A stretch of 29,744 nucleotides of DNA, taken from NCBI GenBank assembly GCA_000436735.1, contig FR887059.1, forward strand, positions 1 through 29,744. Direction: 5' to 3'. Each line of letters starts with the position of its first letter. Position 1 is the stretch's first letter. Positions 7,931-16,084 of the stretch are shown piece after piece. The position numbers were made by a program, and so were the translations under genes. The notes below the pieces were generated by a model. It ran no database searches. It was given only the letters and a program-made list of their open reading frames with translations, and was not told the DNA's origin. This stretch comes from Firmicutes bacterium CAG:170 (lineage in GTDB: Bacteria; Bacillota; Clostridia; Oscillospirales; Oscillospiraceae).

Positions 7931-7950
7931 TTTCAAAAGAGCTTTTGAAA
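7931..7950. promoter_or_regulatory. Operator-like palindrome at the psuKG start site
   Basis: TTTCAAAAG and CTTTTGAAA are exact inverted repeats separated by AG. They lie 5 nt after the -10 box, over the expected transcription start, where a bound repressor would block initiation. No regulator gene is adjacent, so the protein is unknown. Confidence 0.5.
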
Positions 7951-7970
7951 GAAAACAAGGAGGCAAGCCT

Positions 7971-8927
7971 ATGGAAACTGCTTCTGCGGCGCGGCCCTAT
8001 GTCGTGGGCGTGGGCGCTGCCAATCTCGATATTCATGGCCGTCCCAAAAAAGCGATCGTCATGCACGACAGCAATCCCGGCCATATGAACGCCTCTGCCG
8101 GAGGCGTTACGCGCAATGTCTGCGACAACCTTGCCCGGCTCGGCGCGGATGTGCGGCTGATCTCCGCCGTCGGCACCGATCTCTACGCCGATGTCATCCG
8201 CCAGGAATGCACAGCGGCAGGCATCGATGTGTCCCAGCTCTGCGTGGCTCCCGGCTGCGCGTCCTCCACCTATCTTTCCATTCTTGACGAGCACGGCGAT
8301 ATGCTCGTCGCCCTCTCCGATATGACGGTTTTGCAGGAGCATTTGACGCCCGAATTTCTGGACAGCCGCGCGGAGCTTCTGCAAAACGCGGCCATTGTGA
8401 CCTGCGACCCGTGCCTCACGGAGCGGACACTTCTGCATCTGCTCGACCTCTGCGAGGGCCGGACGCCGGTCTACGTCGATCCGGTTTCCACCGCCTACGC
8501 GCGTGTGCTCGCGCCGCACATCGGCCGTTTCCACACTGCGAAGCCGAACGTTCTCGAGCTTTCCATTCTCTCTGGCCGCGAGATCACCGACGAAGCCAGT
8601 CTGGAGGCCGCAGGCGCTTCCCTTCTGGACAAGGGTCTGGAACGGCTGCTCGTCAGCCTCGGCAAGGACGGCTGCCTGTACATGGACCGCAGCGGCACCG
8701 TGCTTCGCCGGAAGCTCCGCCCCGTCGAGCAGATGGTCAACGCCACCGGCGCGGGCGACGCTTTCATGGCCGCCGTCATTTACAGCACGCTTTCCGGCTT
8801 CGATCCGGAAAAAACGCTTCACTATGCTCTGGCGGCCGGGATCGCCGCCATTTCCCACGAGAGAACCATTCATCCCGGTATGTGTGTATCACTCATTGAA
8901 AAAATCTGGAAGGAGTATCAACTATGA
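7971..8927 (+). CDS. psuK: Pseudouridine kinase, PsuK (PfkB family)
   Basis: ATP-dependent kinase converting pseudouridine to pseudouridine 5'-phosphate, 318 aa (E. coli PsuK about 313). PfkB hallmarks are the N-terminal GAANLDIHG, the first signature around A-G-G-V-T-R-N-V (43-50) and the second signature NATGAGDAF with catalytic Asp263. The pseudouridine assignment rests mainly on the immediately following psuG; by sequence alone it could be another nucleoside or sugar kinase. ATG 7971 has AAGGAGG at a 7-nt spacing; the earlier in-frame ATG at 7926 falls at the promoter and operator and is not credible. Its last codons overlap psuG by 4 nt. No pseudouridine transporter gene accompanies the pair. 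Confidence 0.9.
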   Translation: METASAARPYVVGVGAANLDIHGRPKKAIVMHDSNPGHMNASAGGVTRNVCDNLARLGADVRLISAVGTDLYADVIRQECTAAGIDVSQLCVAPGCASSTYLSILDEHGDMLVALSDMTVLQEHLTPEFLDSRAELLQNAAIVTCDPCLTERTLLHLLDLCEGRTPVYVDPVSTAYARVLAPHIGRFHTAKPNVLELSILSGREITDEASLEAAGASLLDKGLERLLVSLGKDGCLYMDRSGTVLRRKLRPVEQMVNATGAGDAFMAAVIYSTLSGFDPEKTLHYALAAGIAAISHERTIHPGMCVSLIEKIWKEYQL

Positions 8928-9844
8928 ACAATCTGCATGAGTATCTGTCCGTCACCCCCGAAATTCAGGAGGCCCTGCGTGAAAACAAGCCCGTTGTCGC
9001 GCTGGAGTCCACCATTCTGAGCCATGGTATGCCCTATCCCCAGAATCTGGAGTTTGCGCACAAGGTGGAAGCCATCATCCGCGAAGAGGGCGCTGTCCCC
9101 GCGACCATCGCCATTCTCGATGGCAAGATGAAGGTCGGCCTGAACGATGAGGAGCTGCTCCGCATGTGCAAGGCGGACGGCATCGGCAAGGTCAGCCGCC
9201 GCGATCTGGCGACCTATCTTGCGACCGGTATGCCCGGCGCGACCACCGTTACCACGACTATGATTATCGCCGCGTATGCGGGCATCCGCTTCTTTGCGAC
9301 CGGCGGTATCGGCGGCGTGCATCGCGGCGCAGAAAAGACCATGGATATCTCCGCCGACCTTCAGGAGCTTGCCAACACGCCTGTCTGCGTTATCTGCGCA
9401 GGCGCAAAGAGCATTCTTGACCTCGGCCTGACGCTGGAATATCTGGAGACCAACGGCGTGCCCGTTCTCGGCCTGCGCACCGACGAGCTGCCCGCCTTCT
9501 ATTGCCGCACCTCCGGCTTCAAGCTGGACTATAACTGCCCGGACGAGGAGACCGTCGCCAAGATCATGAAGACCAAGTGGGACATCGGCCTCAAGGGCGG
9601 CGCTGTCGTCGGCAACCCGATCCCCGAGGAATACGCAATGGATCCCGTCGAGATGAACAAGGTCATCGACCGCGCGGTCGAAATGGCCAACGAGCAGGGC
9701 ATCCACGGCAAGGCGACCACGCCGTTCCTGCTGGCGCACATCGTGGAAATGACCGGCGGCCATTCTCTGGATTCCAACATCCAGCTCGCCTTCAACAACG
9801 CACACGCGGCCAGCAAGATCGCTGTCGCCTACAGCAAGATGTAA
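8924..9844 (+). CDS. psuG: Pseudouridine-5'-phosphate glycosidase, PsuG
   Basis: Cleaves the C-C glycosidic bond of pseudouridine 5'-phosphate to uracil and ribose 5-phosphate, completing pseudouridine breakdown in the cytosol. It has 306 aa, the normal family length. The family landmarks appear in order: ALESTILSHGMPYP with Glu28, GIGKVSRRDL with Lys89, the glycine-rich GGIGGVHRGAEKTMD with Asp141/145, AGAKSILD with the Schiff-base Lys162, and SNIQLAFNN with Asn285. By offset these match the E. coli residues E31, K93, D149, K166 and N289 as I recall them. ATG 8924 overlaps the psuK stop as ATGA, with AAGGAG 8 nt upstream. Confidence 0.97.
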   Translation: MNNLHEYLSVTPEIQEALRENKPVVALESTILSHGMPYPQNLEFAHKVEAIIREEGAVPATIAILDGKMKVGLNDEELLRMCKADGIGKVSRRDLATYLATGMPGATTVTTTMIIAAYAGIRFFATGGIGGVHRGAEKTMDISADLQELANTPVCVICAGAKSILDLGLTLEYLETNGVPVLGLRTDELPAFYCRTSGFKLDYNCPDEETVAKIMKTKWDIGLKGGAVVGNPIPEEYAMDPVEMNKVIDRAVEMANEQGIHGKATTPFLLAHIVEMTGGHSLDSNIQLAFNNAHAASKIAVAYSKM

Positions 9845-9923
9845 TTTAGAGGCCCTGCATCGCCGGAAATGCCTGCCAGCAGGCTTTCAGCCCGATGTAA
9901 TTGAAGCAGTGAAATCAGCAGAC

Positions 9924-9963
9924 AAAAGCTGTGTGGATGGTATCCCATCCACACAGCTTTTTT
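9924..9963. terminator. Long perfect hairpin terminator after psuG
   Basis: 17-bp perfect stem (AAAAGCTGTGTGGATGG with its complement, 4-nt loop TATC) with A-rich and T-rich ends. It lies 79 nt after the psuG stop and ends in a run of six T. A weaker hairpin (GCCTGC/GCAGGC) lies in between, near 9871-9884. Confidence 0.85.
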
Positions 9964-10046
9964 AAGCGCAGCCGCTGGCCGCTCTGCGCTGAATTGAGCA
10001 AACGCTGTCTGCGCGAAAAGCGACCCGTCCATTCGTGCATTTGTCC

Positions 10047-10075
10047 TGATATTTTTCCGCCCTCCGCGCATACTA
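10047..10075 (+). promoter_or_regulatory. Sporulation-sigma-like promoter
   Basis: CATACTA (10069-10075) matches the sigma-G and sigma-E type -10 element. Upstream, GATATT (10048-10053) gives a 15-bp spacer as for sigma-E, while TGATAT (10047-10052) fits the sigma-G -35 box less well. No TTGACA/TATAAT promoter is visible here. The expected start near 10082 leaves a 14-nt leader with GGAGGG. Confidence 0.45.
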
Positions 10076-10095
10076 CTTGCAGAAACGGAGGGATC

Positions 10096-10533
10096 ATGAT
10101 GATCGAACAGGATACGATCCGATTGCTGCGGGAATGCGACGCGGGAATTCAGATGGGCGTTTCCGCCATTGACGACGTGCTGGAGCGCGTACAGGCCCCG
10201 GACATGTACCGCCGTCTGTCTGCCTGCAAGCGCGCCCACGAGAGCCTCAAAACGGAGATCAACGTCATGCTGACCGACTGTCACGACGACGGCAAGGCTC
10301 CCAATCCCCTTGCGCAGGGGATGTCGTGGCTCAAAACGAACGCTGCCATGGCCATGAACGGCTCTGACCAGACGATTGCCAGCCTCATGACGGACGGCTG
10401 CAACATGGGTGTCAAATCGCTCGGGCGGTATCTCAATCAATACGAGGCCGCCAGCGAGGATTCCAAGGACATCACAAAGCGTTTGATCGGTCTGGAGCAG
10501 AAGCTCTCTGACGATCTGCGCGAATACCTGTAA
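10096..10533 (+). CDS. Small helical protein, possibly ferritin-like, unknown function
   Basis: Soluble protein of 145 aa (144 from the second ATG, which is better spaced from GGAGGG). No signal peptide or membrane helix is seen. The sequence reads as four amphipathic helices: about 4-30, 35-63, 76-102 and 105-143. The third helix region holds MSWLKTNAAMAMNG and the fourth DGCNMGVKSLGRYLNQY. The pattern recalls four-helix-bundle DUF2383/PA2169-like ferritin-fold proteins, but a clear Glu/His di-metal site is not evident. The upstream promoter resembles sporulation sigma sites, so a role in the spore is possible. It stands alone between two terminators. Confidence 0.8.
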   Translation: MMIEQDTIRLLRECDAGIQMGVSAIDDVLERVQAPDMYRRLSACKRAHESLKTEINVMLTDCHDDGKAPNPLAQGMSWLKTNAAMAMNGSDQTIASLMTDGCNMGVKSLGRYLNQYEAASEDSKDITKRLIGLEQKLSDDLREYL

Positions 10534-10565
10534 AAAATGCCCGAAGCTTTCGCTTCGGGCATTTT
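10534..10565. terminator. Bidirectional terminator between convergent genes
   Basis: 14-bp perfect stem AAAATGCCCGAAGC against GCTTCGGGCATTTT with loop TTTC, starting right after the TAA of the 10096 gene and 10 nt from the stop of the convergent permease. The A- and T-rich arm ends let it serve both strands. Confidence 0.85.
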
Positions 10566-10575
10566 GCTATTCGCT

Positions 10576-11976
10576 TTACTTCTTTTCCTTCTTGACAAAC
10601 AGCGCGCCGAATGCCATCACGACCGCAAACACGATCAGATACCAGACATTCTCCATTCCGTGCCCGACGATGCAGGCATAGACCATGAACAGGGCGCCGA
10701 TGATCGCAAGGATCGGCAGCACAAAGCGCCGCATCACGGATTCGTCCTTCTCCTTCTTGATCCAGCAGATGAAGATCGGCAGGTACATCGCATAGAGCGT
10801 GACGATGGGAATTTCCGAGGAATCGAACGCAAACGGGCCGCTCCACGTACCGGCAAGATTGGACAGGTAGAAGTAGGTGCCCCAGATGCCGCAGACAAGC
10901 AGTGCAAAAATGGAGGAGTTCGCGGGCATATTGGTTCTCGGATCGATCTGACGGAAGATCTCAGGCGCGGGGCCTTCGCCGCGGGCCGCCAGACTGTAGA
11001 GGCCGCGGGAACAGCCCAGCATCAGGCCGTTCATCGTGCCCATGCAGGAGATGGCGATGAACAGATTGAGGATGTTGCCGAGAACGCCGCCGAAGATGTT
11101 GACGAATGCGGAGGTCGCACCCTCGTCCATCAGAGTCTCAACAGTCGCGCCGCCGGCCACGCCGACGTAGTACGCAATGTAAACGGCAATGATGATGATA
11201 CCGCCGATGATGAGTGCCTTGGGAAGATTCCGCTTCGCGTCCTTCAGCTCGGCGTTGATGGAGGTCGCAATGATCCAGCCCTCATAGGCGAAGGCCGTTG
11301 CGCAGACTGCGGAAAGCAGGAGATGTCCGGTCGAATATTGCTCCGCATTTTCCGCAACGAATGCGAAGTTGTTCGCCAGCATATGGGTCGGGCTGACCAG
11401 ACCGGAGATGATGCCGACGACTGCCATGAGGCCCAAAGGAATCAGCTTGATGATGGTCGTCGTGGTCTGGAATTTACCGGCCAGCTTCGGAGAGATAGCG
11501 TTGATGAAGTACGCACAGCAGAGGAAGAGCATCATAAGCGCGATGCACTCCGGGCCGATGACACAGCCGCCCTGTTCGGCGGGGATCACCAGCGGGAAAT
11601 TGGGCCAGCAGGAGGTAATGAATACGAGGGTATAACGCGCGGACAGCCAGCAGAGAACGGAGGTAAGACTCGGGTAATAAATCGCGGTCATGAACCAGCC
11701 AACGAAATAGCCGTAGCGGCTGCCGACGGTTGCTTCGGCATAGTCTACGATACCGTTGACTTTTTCATACTTCTGCGCCATCGTGGCAAACGTCAGGATG
11801 CTGACCAGCATGATGAGGCCGCCGATGACCCATGCAATGATTCCGAGCGGCATATTGCCTTCGGTCTTTTGCAGAATCGTCTGTGCCTTGAAAAAGACGC
11901 CTGAGCCGATGACAATGCCGACTACGAGACAGATCGCTGTGAAAAGGCCATACTTTCGTTCCAGTTTGTGTTCCAT
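10576..11976 (-). CDS. APC-superfamily amino acid permease
   Basis: Integral membrane transporter of 466 aa with about 12 hydrophobic segments. The first helix carries the substrate-binding glycine motif VGIVIGSGVFFK (residues 19-30), and the sequence AYEGWIIATS in the middle is typical of the LAT/SteT branch (serine/threonine exchanger-like) of the APC superfamily. The substrate is probably a neutral amino acid; the exact one cannot be read. ATG 11976 has AAGG upstream and lies just after the promoter; the open frame continuing to 12075 runs through promoter sequence and is not used. It is convergent with the 10096 gene and follows mreB on the same strand. Confidence 0.9.
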   Translation of the reverse strand: MEHKLERKYGLFTAICLVVGIVIGSGVFFKAQTILQKTEGNMPLGIIAWVIGGLIMLVSILTFATMAQKYEKVNGIVDYAEATVGSRYGYFVGWFMTAIYYPSLTSVLCWLSARYTLVFITSCWPNFPLVIPAEQGGCVIGPECIALMMLFLCCAYFINAISPKLAGKFQTTTTIIKLIPLGLMAVVGIISGLVSPTHMLANNFAFVAENAEQYSTGHLLLSAVCATAFAYEGWIIATSINAELKDAKRNLPKALIIGGIIIIAVYIAYYVGVAGGATVETLMDEGATSAFVNIFGGVLGNILNLFIAISCMGTMNGLMLGCSRGLYSLAARGEGPAPEIFRQIDPRTNMPANSSIFALLVCGIWGTYFYLSNLAGTWSGPFAFDSSEIPIVTLYAMYLPIFICWIKKEKDESVMRRFVLPILAIIGALFMVYACIVGHGMENVWYLIVFAVVMAFGALFVKKEKK

Positions 11977-12000
11977 GTTTTCCTTATCCCCTTGTTTTGA

Positions 12001-12029
12001 ATTATATCTAAGCCCTTTCTGTGTTGGAA
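12001..12029 (-). promoter_or_regulatory. Promoter of the amino acid permease
   Basis: Minus strand TTCCAA, a 17-bp spacer and consensus TATAAT (12001-12006), 24 nt before the start codon. An 8-bp inverted repeat (12016-12023 and 12040-12047) brackets the -35 box and may be an operator. Between here and mreB, an imperfect 8-bp stem at 12096-12115 has no T-run, so no clear mreB terminator is seen. Confidence 0.7.
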
Positions 12030-12161
12030 CGCCGGAAACCACAGAAAATTGCGTTAGACCGCAGTAACGTGACACCTCTTTTGGTATAGCTGGATCTCTT
12101 TGCTGACGCAGAGAGCATGCGGGGAAAATGCCGGGAAACGATTGAAAAAAGCTGGTGGACG

Positions 12162-13196
12162 CTATTGAGATTCCTTCATAAGCTTGCGGCGGGCAAGGTT
12201 AATCGTGCCCTCCTGCATGGAGTTGATCCATTGCAGGCTCTTACCGCAGCCGTTTGCCACGCAGGAGTCGGCGTCGTCCGCGATAAAGCATGGGATCTCC
12301 GTCCGCTCCGCGATAAGCTTGTCAAAGCCGTACAGGAGGCTTCCGCCGCCGGTCAGGACAATGCCGTTCTTGGCGATATCCGCCACAAGCTCCGGCGAAG
12401 AGTGCTCCAGAACAGACAGTACCTCGTCCACGATCTGCCGCGCCGGGCGCTTGAACGCCTCCATCAGCTCCAGTGAGGTCACGCTCTGCTCCTTCGGCAG
12501 GCCTGTCTTGAGATCGCGGCCCTTGACAGTCATGACCGCGTCCTCCGGCCGCTCATAGACGCAGCCGATCGTGATCTTGACCTCCTCTGCCGTGCCAAGC
12601 CCGATGAGCATGGCGTAGCGCTTGCGCATGAAGGCCACGACAGCCTCGTCGAAGGTATCGCCCGCGATCTTGATGGATGAGGAATTGGCAATGCCGTTGA
12701 GGCTCAGCACAGCGATATCCGTCGTACCGCCTCCGATATCCACGATCATGTGTCCGTCGGGGCCGGAGATATTGAGCTTCGCGCCAAGCGCTGCGGCAAA
12801 CGGCTCCTCGATCAGGTAGACGCGGCGTGCGCCGGCCTCCATGGTCGCCTGAATGACTGCACGCTCCTCGACCTCCGTCACGCCGCTCGGGACGCTGACG
12901 ATCACGCGGGGCTTGATGAGCGCGAAGTGAATGATCTTTTTGAGAAACTGCTCGAGCATTTTCTCCGTCATTTCATAATCAGAGATCACGCCGTCGCGCA
13001 GCGGGCGAACCGCTACGATGTTTCCCGGCGTTCTGCCCAGCATATTGCGGGCGGCGGCGCCGACCTGCAAAACCTTGCCGGTGTTCTTGTCAACGGCGAC
13101 GACGGACGGCTCGCGCAGGACGATGCCGCGTCCCTCTTCATAGACCAGAACATTGGCGGTTCCAAGGTCGATTCCGATGTCTCTGGACAGCTTCAT
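12162..13196 (-). CDS. mreB: MreB/Mbl-family rod-shape actin homologue
   Basis: Bacterial actin that polymerises under the membrane and guides side-wall synthesis; 344 aa, normal length. Visible motifs are phosphate-1 DIGIDLGTANVLVY (residues 6-19), VSVPSGVTEVEERAV (100-114), the phosphate-2 loop VDIGGGTTD (152-160) and the adenosine-site TGGGSLLYG near the C-terminus. VLVYEEGRGIVLREPSVVA is Mbl-like. ATG 13196 follows AAAGGTGAT with a 7-nt gap; the upstream GTG at 13208 lies inside that site. It follows comF by 8 nt and has no mreC or mreD next to it, unlike the classical mreBCD cluster, so it may be a secondary copy (Mbl or MreBH type). Confidence 0.93.
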   Translation of the reverse strand: MKLSRDIGIDLGTANVLVYEEGRGIVLREPSVVAVDKNTGKVLQVGAAARNMLGRTPGNIVAVRPLRDGVISDYEMTEKMLEQFLKKIIHFALIKPRVIVSVPSGVTEVEERAVIQATMEAGARRVYLIEEPFAAALGAKLNISGPDGHMIVDIGGGTTDIAVLSLNGIANSSSIKIAGDTFDEAVVAFMRKRYAMLIGLGTAEEVKITIGCVYERPEDAVMTVKGRDLKTGLPKEQSVTSLELMEAFKRPARQIVDEVLSVLEHSSPELVADIAKNGIVLTGGGSLLYGFDKLIAERTEIPCFIADDADSCVANGCGKSLQWINSMQEGTINLARRKLMKESQ

Positions 13197-13204
13197 ATTG
13201 GGTA

Positions 13205-13867
13205 TCACCTTTCGTTACGTTCTCTCGGTGTGGCCAGCGCCGCGCAGACAACGTTCTCCGCGCCGGCCGTTCTCAAAACCCGCGCGCACTCGCTCAGCGT
13301 CGCGCCGGTCGTTACAATATCGTCGATCAACAGGACGCGCTTTCCGGCAAAGCGTTCCGCCTGATAGGGGCCATATGCCCCGGCGGCGTTCGCCATACGC
13401 TCGGAGGCGTCGTTCAGCGTGGACTGGGCACGATTATCCGTGAGCTTTTCCAGCGTGCGCACCGGCTCCATTCCAAGCTCCCGCGCTGCGCTCCGGCAGA
13501 GAAGCTCCGCCTGATCGTAGCCGCGTTCCTTTTTCCTCTGGCGGCTGACAGGTACCCATGTCATGATATCATATTTCCCTGTCAGTTTGTCGTGGATCGT
13601 GACGGCCATCCATTTACCGTACTGTTTTGCATACCAGTCTCTGCCGCCGAACTTGTAGCGGAGGAAGGAATCGCGCAGCTTTTCTTCATAAAAGAAGGTT
13701 GCCGCACACCTTTCCGCAAAGCGGACATGCGGGTCAGCGCCGTCGAATTCCGGCAGCGTATCCATACACCTGCCGCAGACAGTCCCGGCGCCCGGCTCCA
13801 GAAACTCATGGCAGATCAGGCAGCGCGGCGGATACAGCAGGTCGAGCAGCCGGTCAAGCAGTTTCAT
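13205..13867 (-). CDS. comF: ComF-family phosphoribosyltransferase-like protein
   Basis: ComF is needed for DNA uptake in naturally competent bacteria and is thought to act with the cytosolic uptake machinery. The 220-aa protein has an N-terminal zinc-finger-like set of Cys16, Cys19, Cys31 and Cys34 (C-L-I-C and C-G-R-C) and the type I PRTase PRPP motif V-L-L-I-D-D-I-V-T-T-G-A-T ending at residue 190. It also has the family stretch VPVSRQRKKERGYDQAELL (105-123). ATG 13867 overlaps the 3' end of recD2 by 14 nt, so translation is coupled; the local Shine-Dalgarno is weak. Co-transcribed with recD2 upstream and mreB downstream. Confidence 0.93.
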   Translation of the reverse strand: MKLLDRLLDLLYPPRCLICHEFLEPGAGTVCGRCMDTLPEFDGADPHVRFAERCAATFFYEEKLRDSFLRYKFGGRDWYAKQYGKWMAVTIHDKLTGKYDIMTWVPVSRQRKKERGYDQAELLCRSAARELGMEPVRTLEKLTDNRAQSTLNDASERMANAAGAYGPYQAERFAGKRVLLIDDIVTTGATLSECARVLRTAGAENVVCAALATPRERNER

Positions 13868-16082
13868 GATCGTTCCCGGCTTCTCTTTCCAGCCGGAGCT
13901 TGAGACCGCTGTAGCGGCGCTGCTGGCGGTCATTGCGGGTCATGGCGGCGATGATCTCTTCATTGCCGACGATGATAAAAAGCTCTCTTGCGCGCGTGAT
14001 GGCTGTGTAGAGGATGCTGCGCGTCAGCAGCAGCTGCGAGCCGCTCCATGCCGCGAGGATCACCGCGCGGTATTCGCTGCCCTGACTCTTGTGGACGGTC
14101 ATGGCATACGCAGGCTCCAGCTCCCGCAGCATATCAAAGCCGTAGCTGGTCTCGCGGTCGTCAAAAAGGACGGTCACTGTCTCTGCTGCAAAGTCTATCC
14201 GGGTGATCGTACCGATGTCCCCGTTAAAAACGCCGGTTCCGGCGCCGAGGCCGTCCATCCTCTTCCACATTATATCATAGTTATTTCGAATTTGCATCAC
14301 CCTATCGCCCTCACGATAGGAAAAATCAGCAAATTGTTTCTCTTTTTTTCCGGGCGCAGCCGGATTCAGCACAGCCTGAAGGGCCTTGTTGAGCGTGACG
14401 GTACCCGTTTCGTGTCTCCGGGTCGGAGACAGCACCTGAATTTCCGAGGATGGAATGCCCATGTTTTTCGGAAGGCGCGTCGCGCAAAGCTCCTGGATCG
14501 TCTGGACGACGGACTCGCCGGAGCGGCGCTTCATAAAGAAGAAATCCCGATCCTTTACCGTCAGCACCGGCAGCTCACCGTGGTTGACGGCGTGCGCATT
14601 CATGACGATCAGGCTCTCCTGAGCCTGCCGGAAGATCTCCGTCAGCCGAACGGTCTTGGCAATGCCGCTGCGGATAATATCAGAAAAGACGTTTCCCGCG
14701 CCGACGGACGGAAGCTGGTCCGGGTCGCCGACCAGAATCAGACGGCAGCCGGGCTTGAGCGCCCGCAGGAGCGACATCATCAATTGCAGATCGACCATCG
14801 ACGTCTCGTCAACGATCATTGCCTCGCAGCGGAGCGGCTGATCCTCGTCGTGGAAGAAGGCCATCGCGCCGGTCTCCGGGTCAAACTGTGCCTCGAGCAG
14901 CCGGTGGATGGTCGTCGCGTCGCGGCCCGTCACCTCGCTCAGGCGCTTGGCAGCGCGTCCGGTCGGCGCAGCCAGCTGCGTCTTGATCTCCAGCGCGTCA
15001 AACAGATCCAGAATACCGGTCATAACGGTCGTTTTGCCGGTGCCGGGGCCGCCGGTCACCAGCAGCAGCTGATAGGAAGCCGCGTCGCGAATGGCCTGAA
15101 GCTGGCTCTGTGCGTATTGAATGGCGTTCTTCTTCTGAACGCTGGAAAGCGTCTTTTCAAGCGTGCGCGGCGGCTCGATGCGCGTCCGCGCCATCCGCGC
15201 GAGGCGCTCGGTGATATACTGCTCCGCCTCGTAGAACTCCGGCAGATAGCAGGCCGTCAGTCCCGCGATCTCGCTGCGCACCATCCGCTCCTGTTCACTC
15301 AGGCGGTCAAGGCCGCGCTCCACGGTATCGCTGTCCAGATTCAGAAGCGCAGCTGTCGCCGGGATAAGCTTCTTCTCCGGAATAAATGTATGCCCGTTCG
15401 TCAGGTTATAGGAAAGCTCAAACAAAATGCCCGCTTCCACGCGGCGCTCGTCGTCGGCCTCCACGTCCATTTCCAACGCAAAAGCGTCCACAGCCGCGAA
15501 ATCCGCACCGAAATACGGCTCCGTAAGCAGATAGGGATCGTCGCGTAGCGCATCCTCGGCAAGGTCGCCGTAAACGCGGAAAAGGCGCACAGCCAGCTCC
15601 GGCGGGAGGCGGTGCAGCGTCAGGAATTCGATCAGACGGCGCACGCCAGCCTGACGGCGGAAGCTCTCCCCCATCTCGATGGCTTTTTTCCGGGAAATAC
15701 CGGGGATCTGCGCAAGCTTTTCCGGCTCATTTTCCAGAATCTCCATCGCATGAATGCCAAAAAGCTGCAAGATTTTTTCTGCGGTCTTTTCGCCGATGCC
15801 CTTGACTGCTCCGGAGGCCAGATACGCAAAGATCTCGTTTCCGGTCTCCGGCATCAGGCGCTCCAAAAACTCCGCCTCGAACTGGCGGCCATGGCTCGCA
15901 TGGTAGCCCCATTTTCCCGTTACGATCAGACGTTCGCCGGGAACGGTCATGGGGACAGTTCCAACGACTGTGATCTGCTGGCCGTCCTCCGTGTTCAGCC
16001 GCAGGACGGCGTATCCGTTTTCCGGATTCTGATAGACGACCGTCTGAACCGTCCCTCGAATCATTTCTTCCAACTGCTGCAC
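13854..16082 (-). CDS. recD2: RecD2-type DNA helicase (RecD-like, SF1B)
   Basis: 5'-3' DNA helicase acting without RecBC, in repair and replication-fork maintenance. 742 aa from GTG 16082, which starts 2 nt after the preceding stop; ATG 16064 is an alternative. An OB-like N-terminus (GTVQTVVYQNPENGYAVL) is followed by helix-hairpin-helix sequences GAVKGIGEKTAEKIL (about 91-105) and IPGISRKKAIEMG (about 126-138). Walker A GGPGTGKTT lies at about 344-352, Walker B DETSM at about 425-429, GDPDQLPSVG at about 452-461, and the late motif AMTVHKSQGSEY near the C-terminus, all characteristic of RecD2/TraA-type helicases. It overlaps comF by 14 nt. Confidence 0.95.
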   Translation of the reverse strand: MQQLEEMIRGTVQTVVYQNPENGYAVLRLNTEDGQQITVVGTVPMTVPGERLIVTGKWGYHASHGRQFEAEFLERLMPETGNEIFAYLASGAVKGIGEKTAEKILQLFGIHAMEILENEPEKLAQIPGISRKKAIEMGESFRRQAGVRRLIEFLTLHRLPPELAVRLFRVYGDLAEDALRDDPYLLTEPYFGADFAAVDAFALEMDVEADDERRVEAGILFELSYNLTNGHTFIPEKKLIPATAALLNLDSDTVERGLDRLSEQERMVRSEIAGLTACYLPEFYEAEQYITERLARMARTRIEPPRTLEKTLSSVQKKNAIQYAQSQLQAIRDAASYQLLLVTGGPGTGKTTVMTGILDLFDALEIKTQLAAPTGRAAKRLSEVTGRDATTIHRLLEAQFDPETGAMAFFHDEDQPLRCEAMIVDETSMVDLQLMMSLLRALKPGCRLILVGDPDQLPSVGAGNVFSDIIRSGIAKTVRLTEIFRQAQESLIVMNAHAVNHGELPVLTVKDRDFFFMKRRSGESVVQTIQELCATRLPKNMGIPSSEIQVLSPTRRHETGTVTLNKALQAVLNPAAPGKKEKQFADFSYREGDRVMQIRNNYDIMWKRMDGLGAGTGVFNGDIGTITRIDFAAETVTVLFDDRETSYGFDMLRELEPAYAMTVHKSQGSEYRAVILAAWSGSQLLLTRSILYTAITRARELFIIVGNEEIIAAMTRNDRQQRRYSGLKLRLEREAGNDHETA

Positions 16083-16084
16083 GT

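Noticed and set aside
9845..9923. Gene remnant or transporter fragment after psuG
   Set aside because: No frame in this stretch gives a recognisable peptide; it holds only a small hairpin before the terminator.
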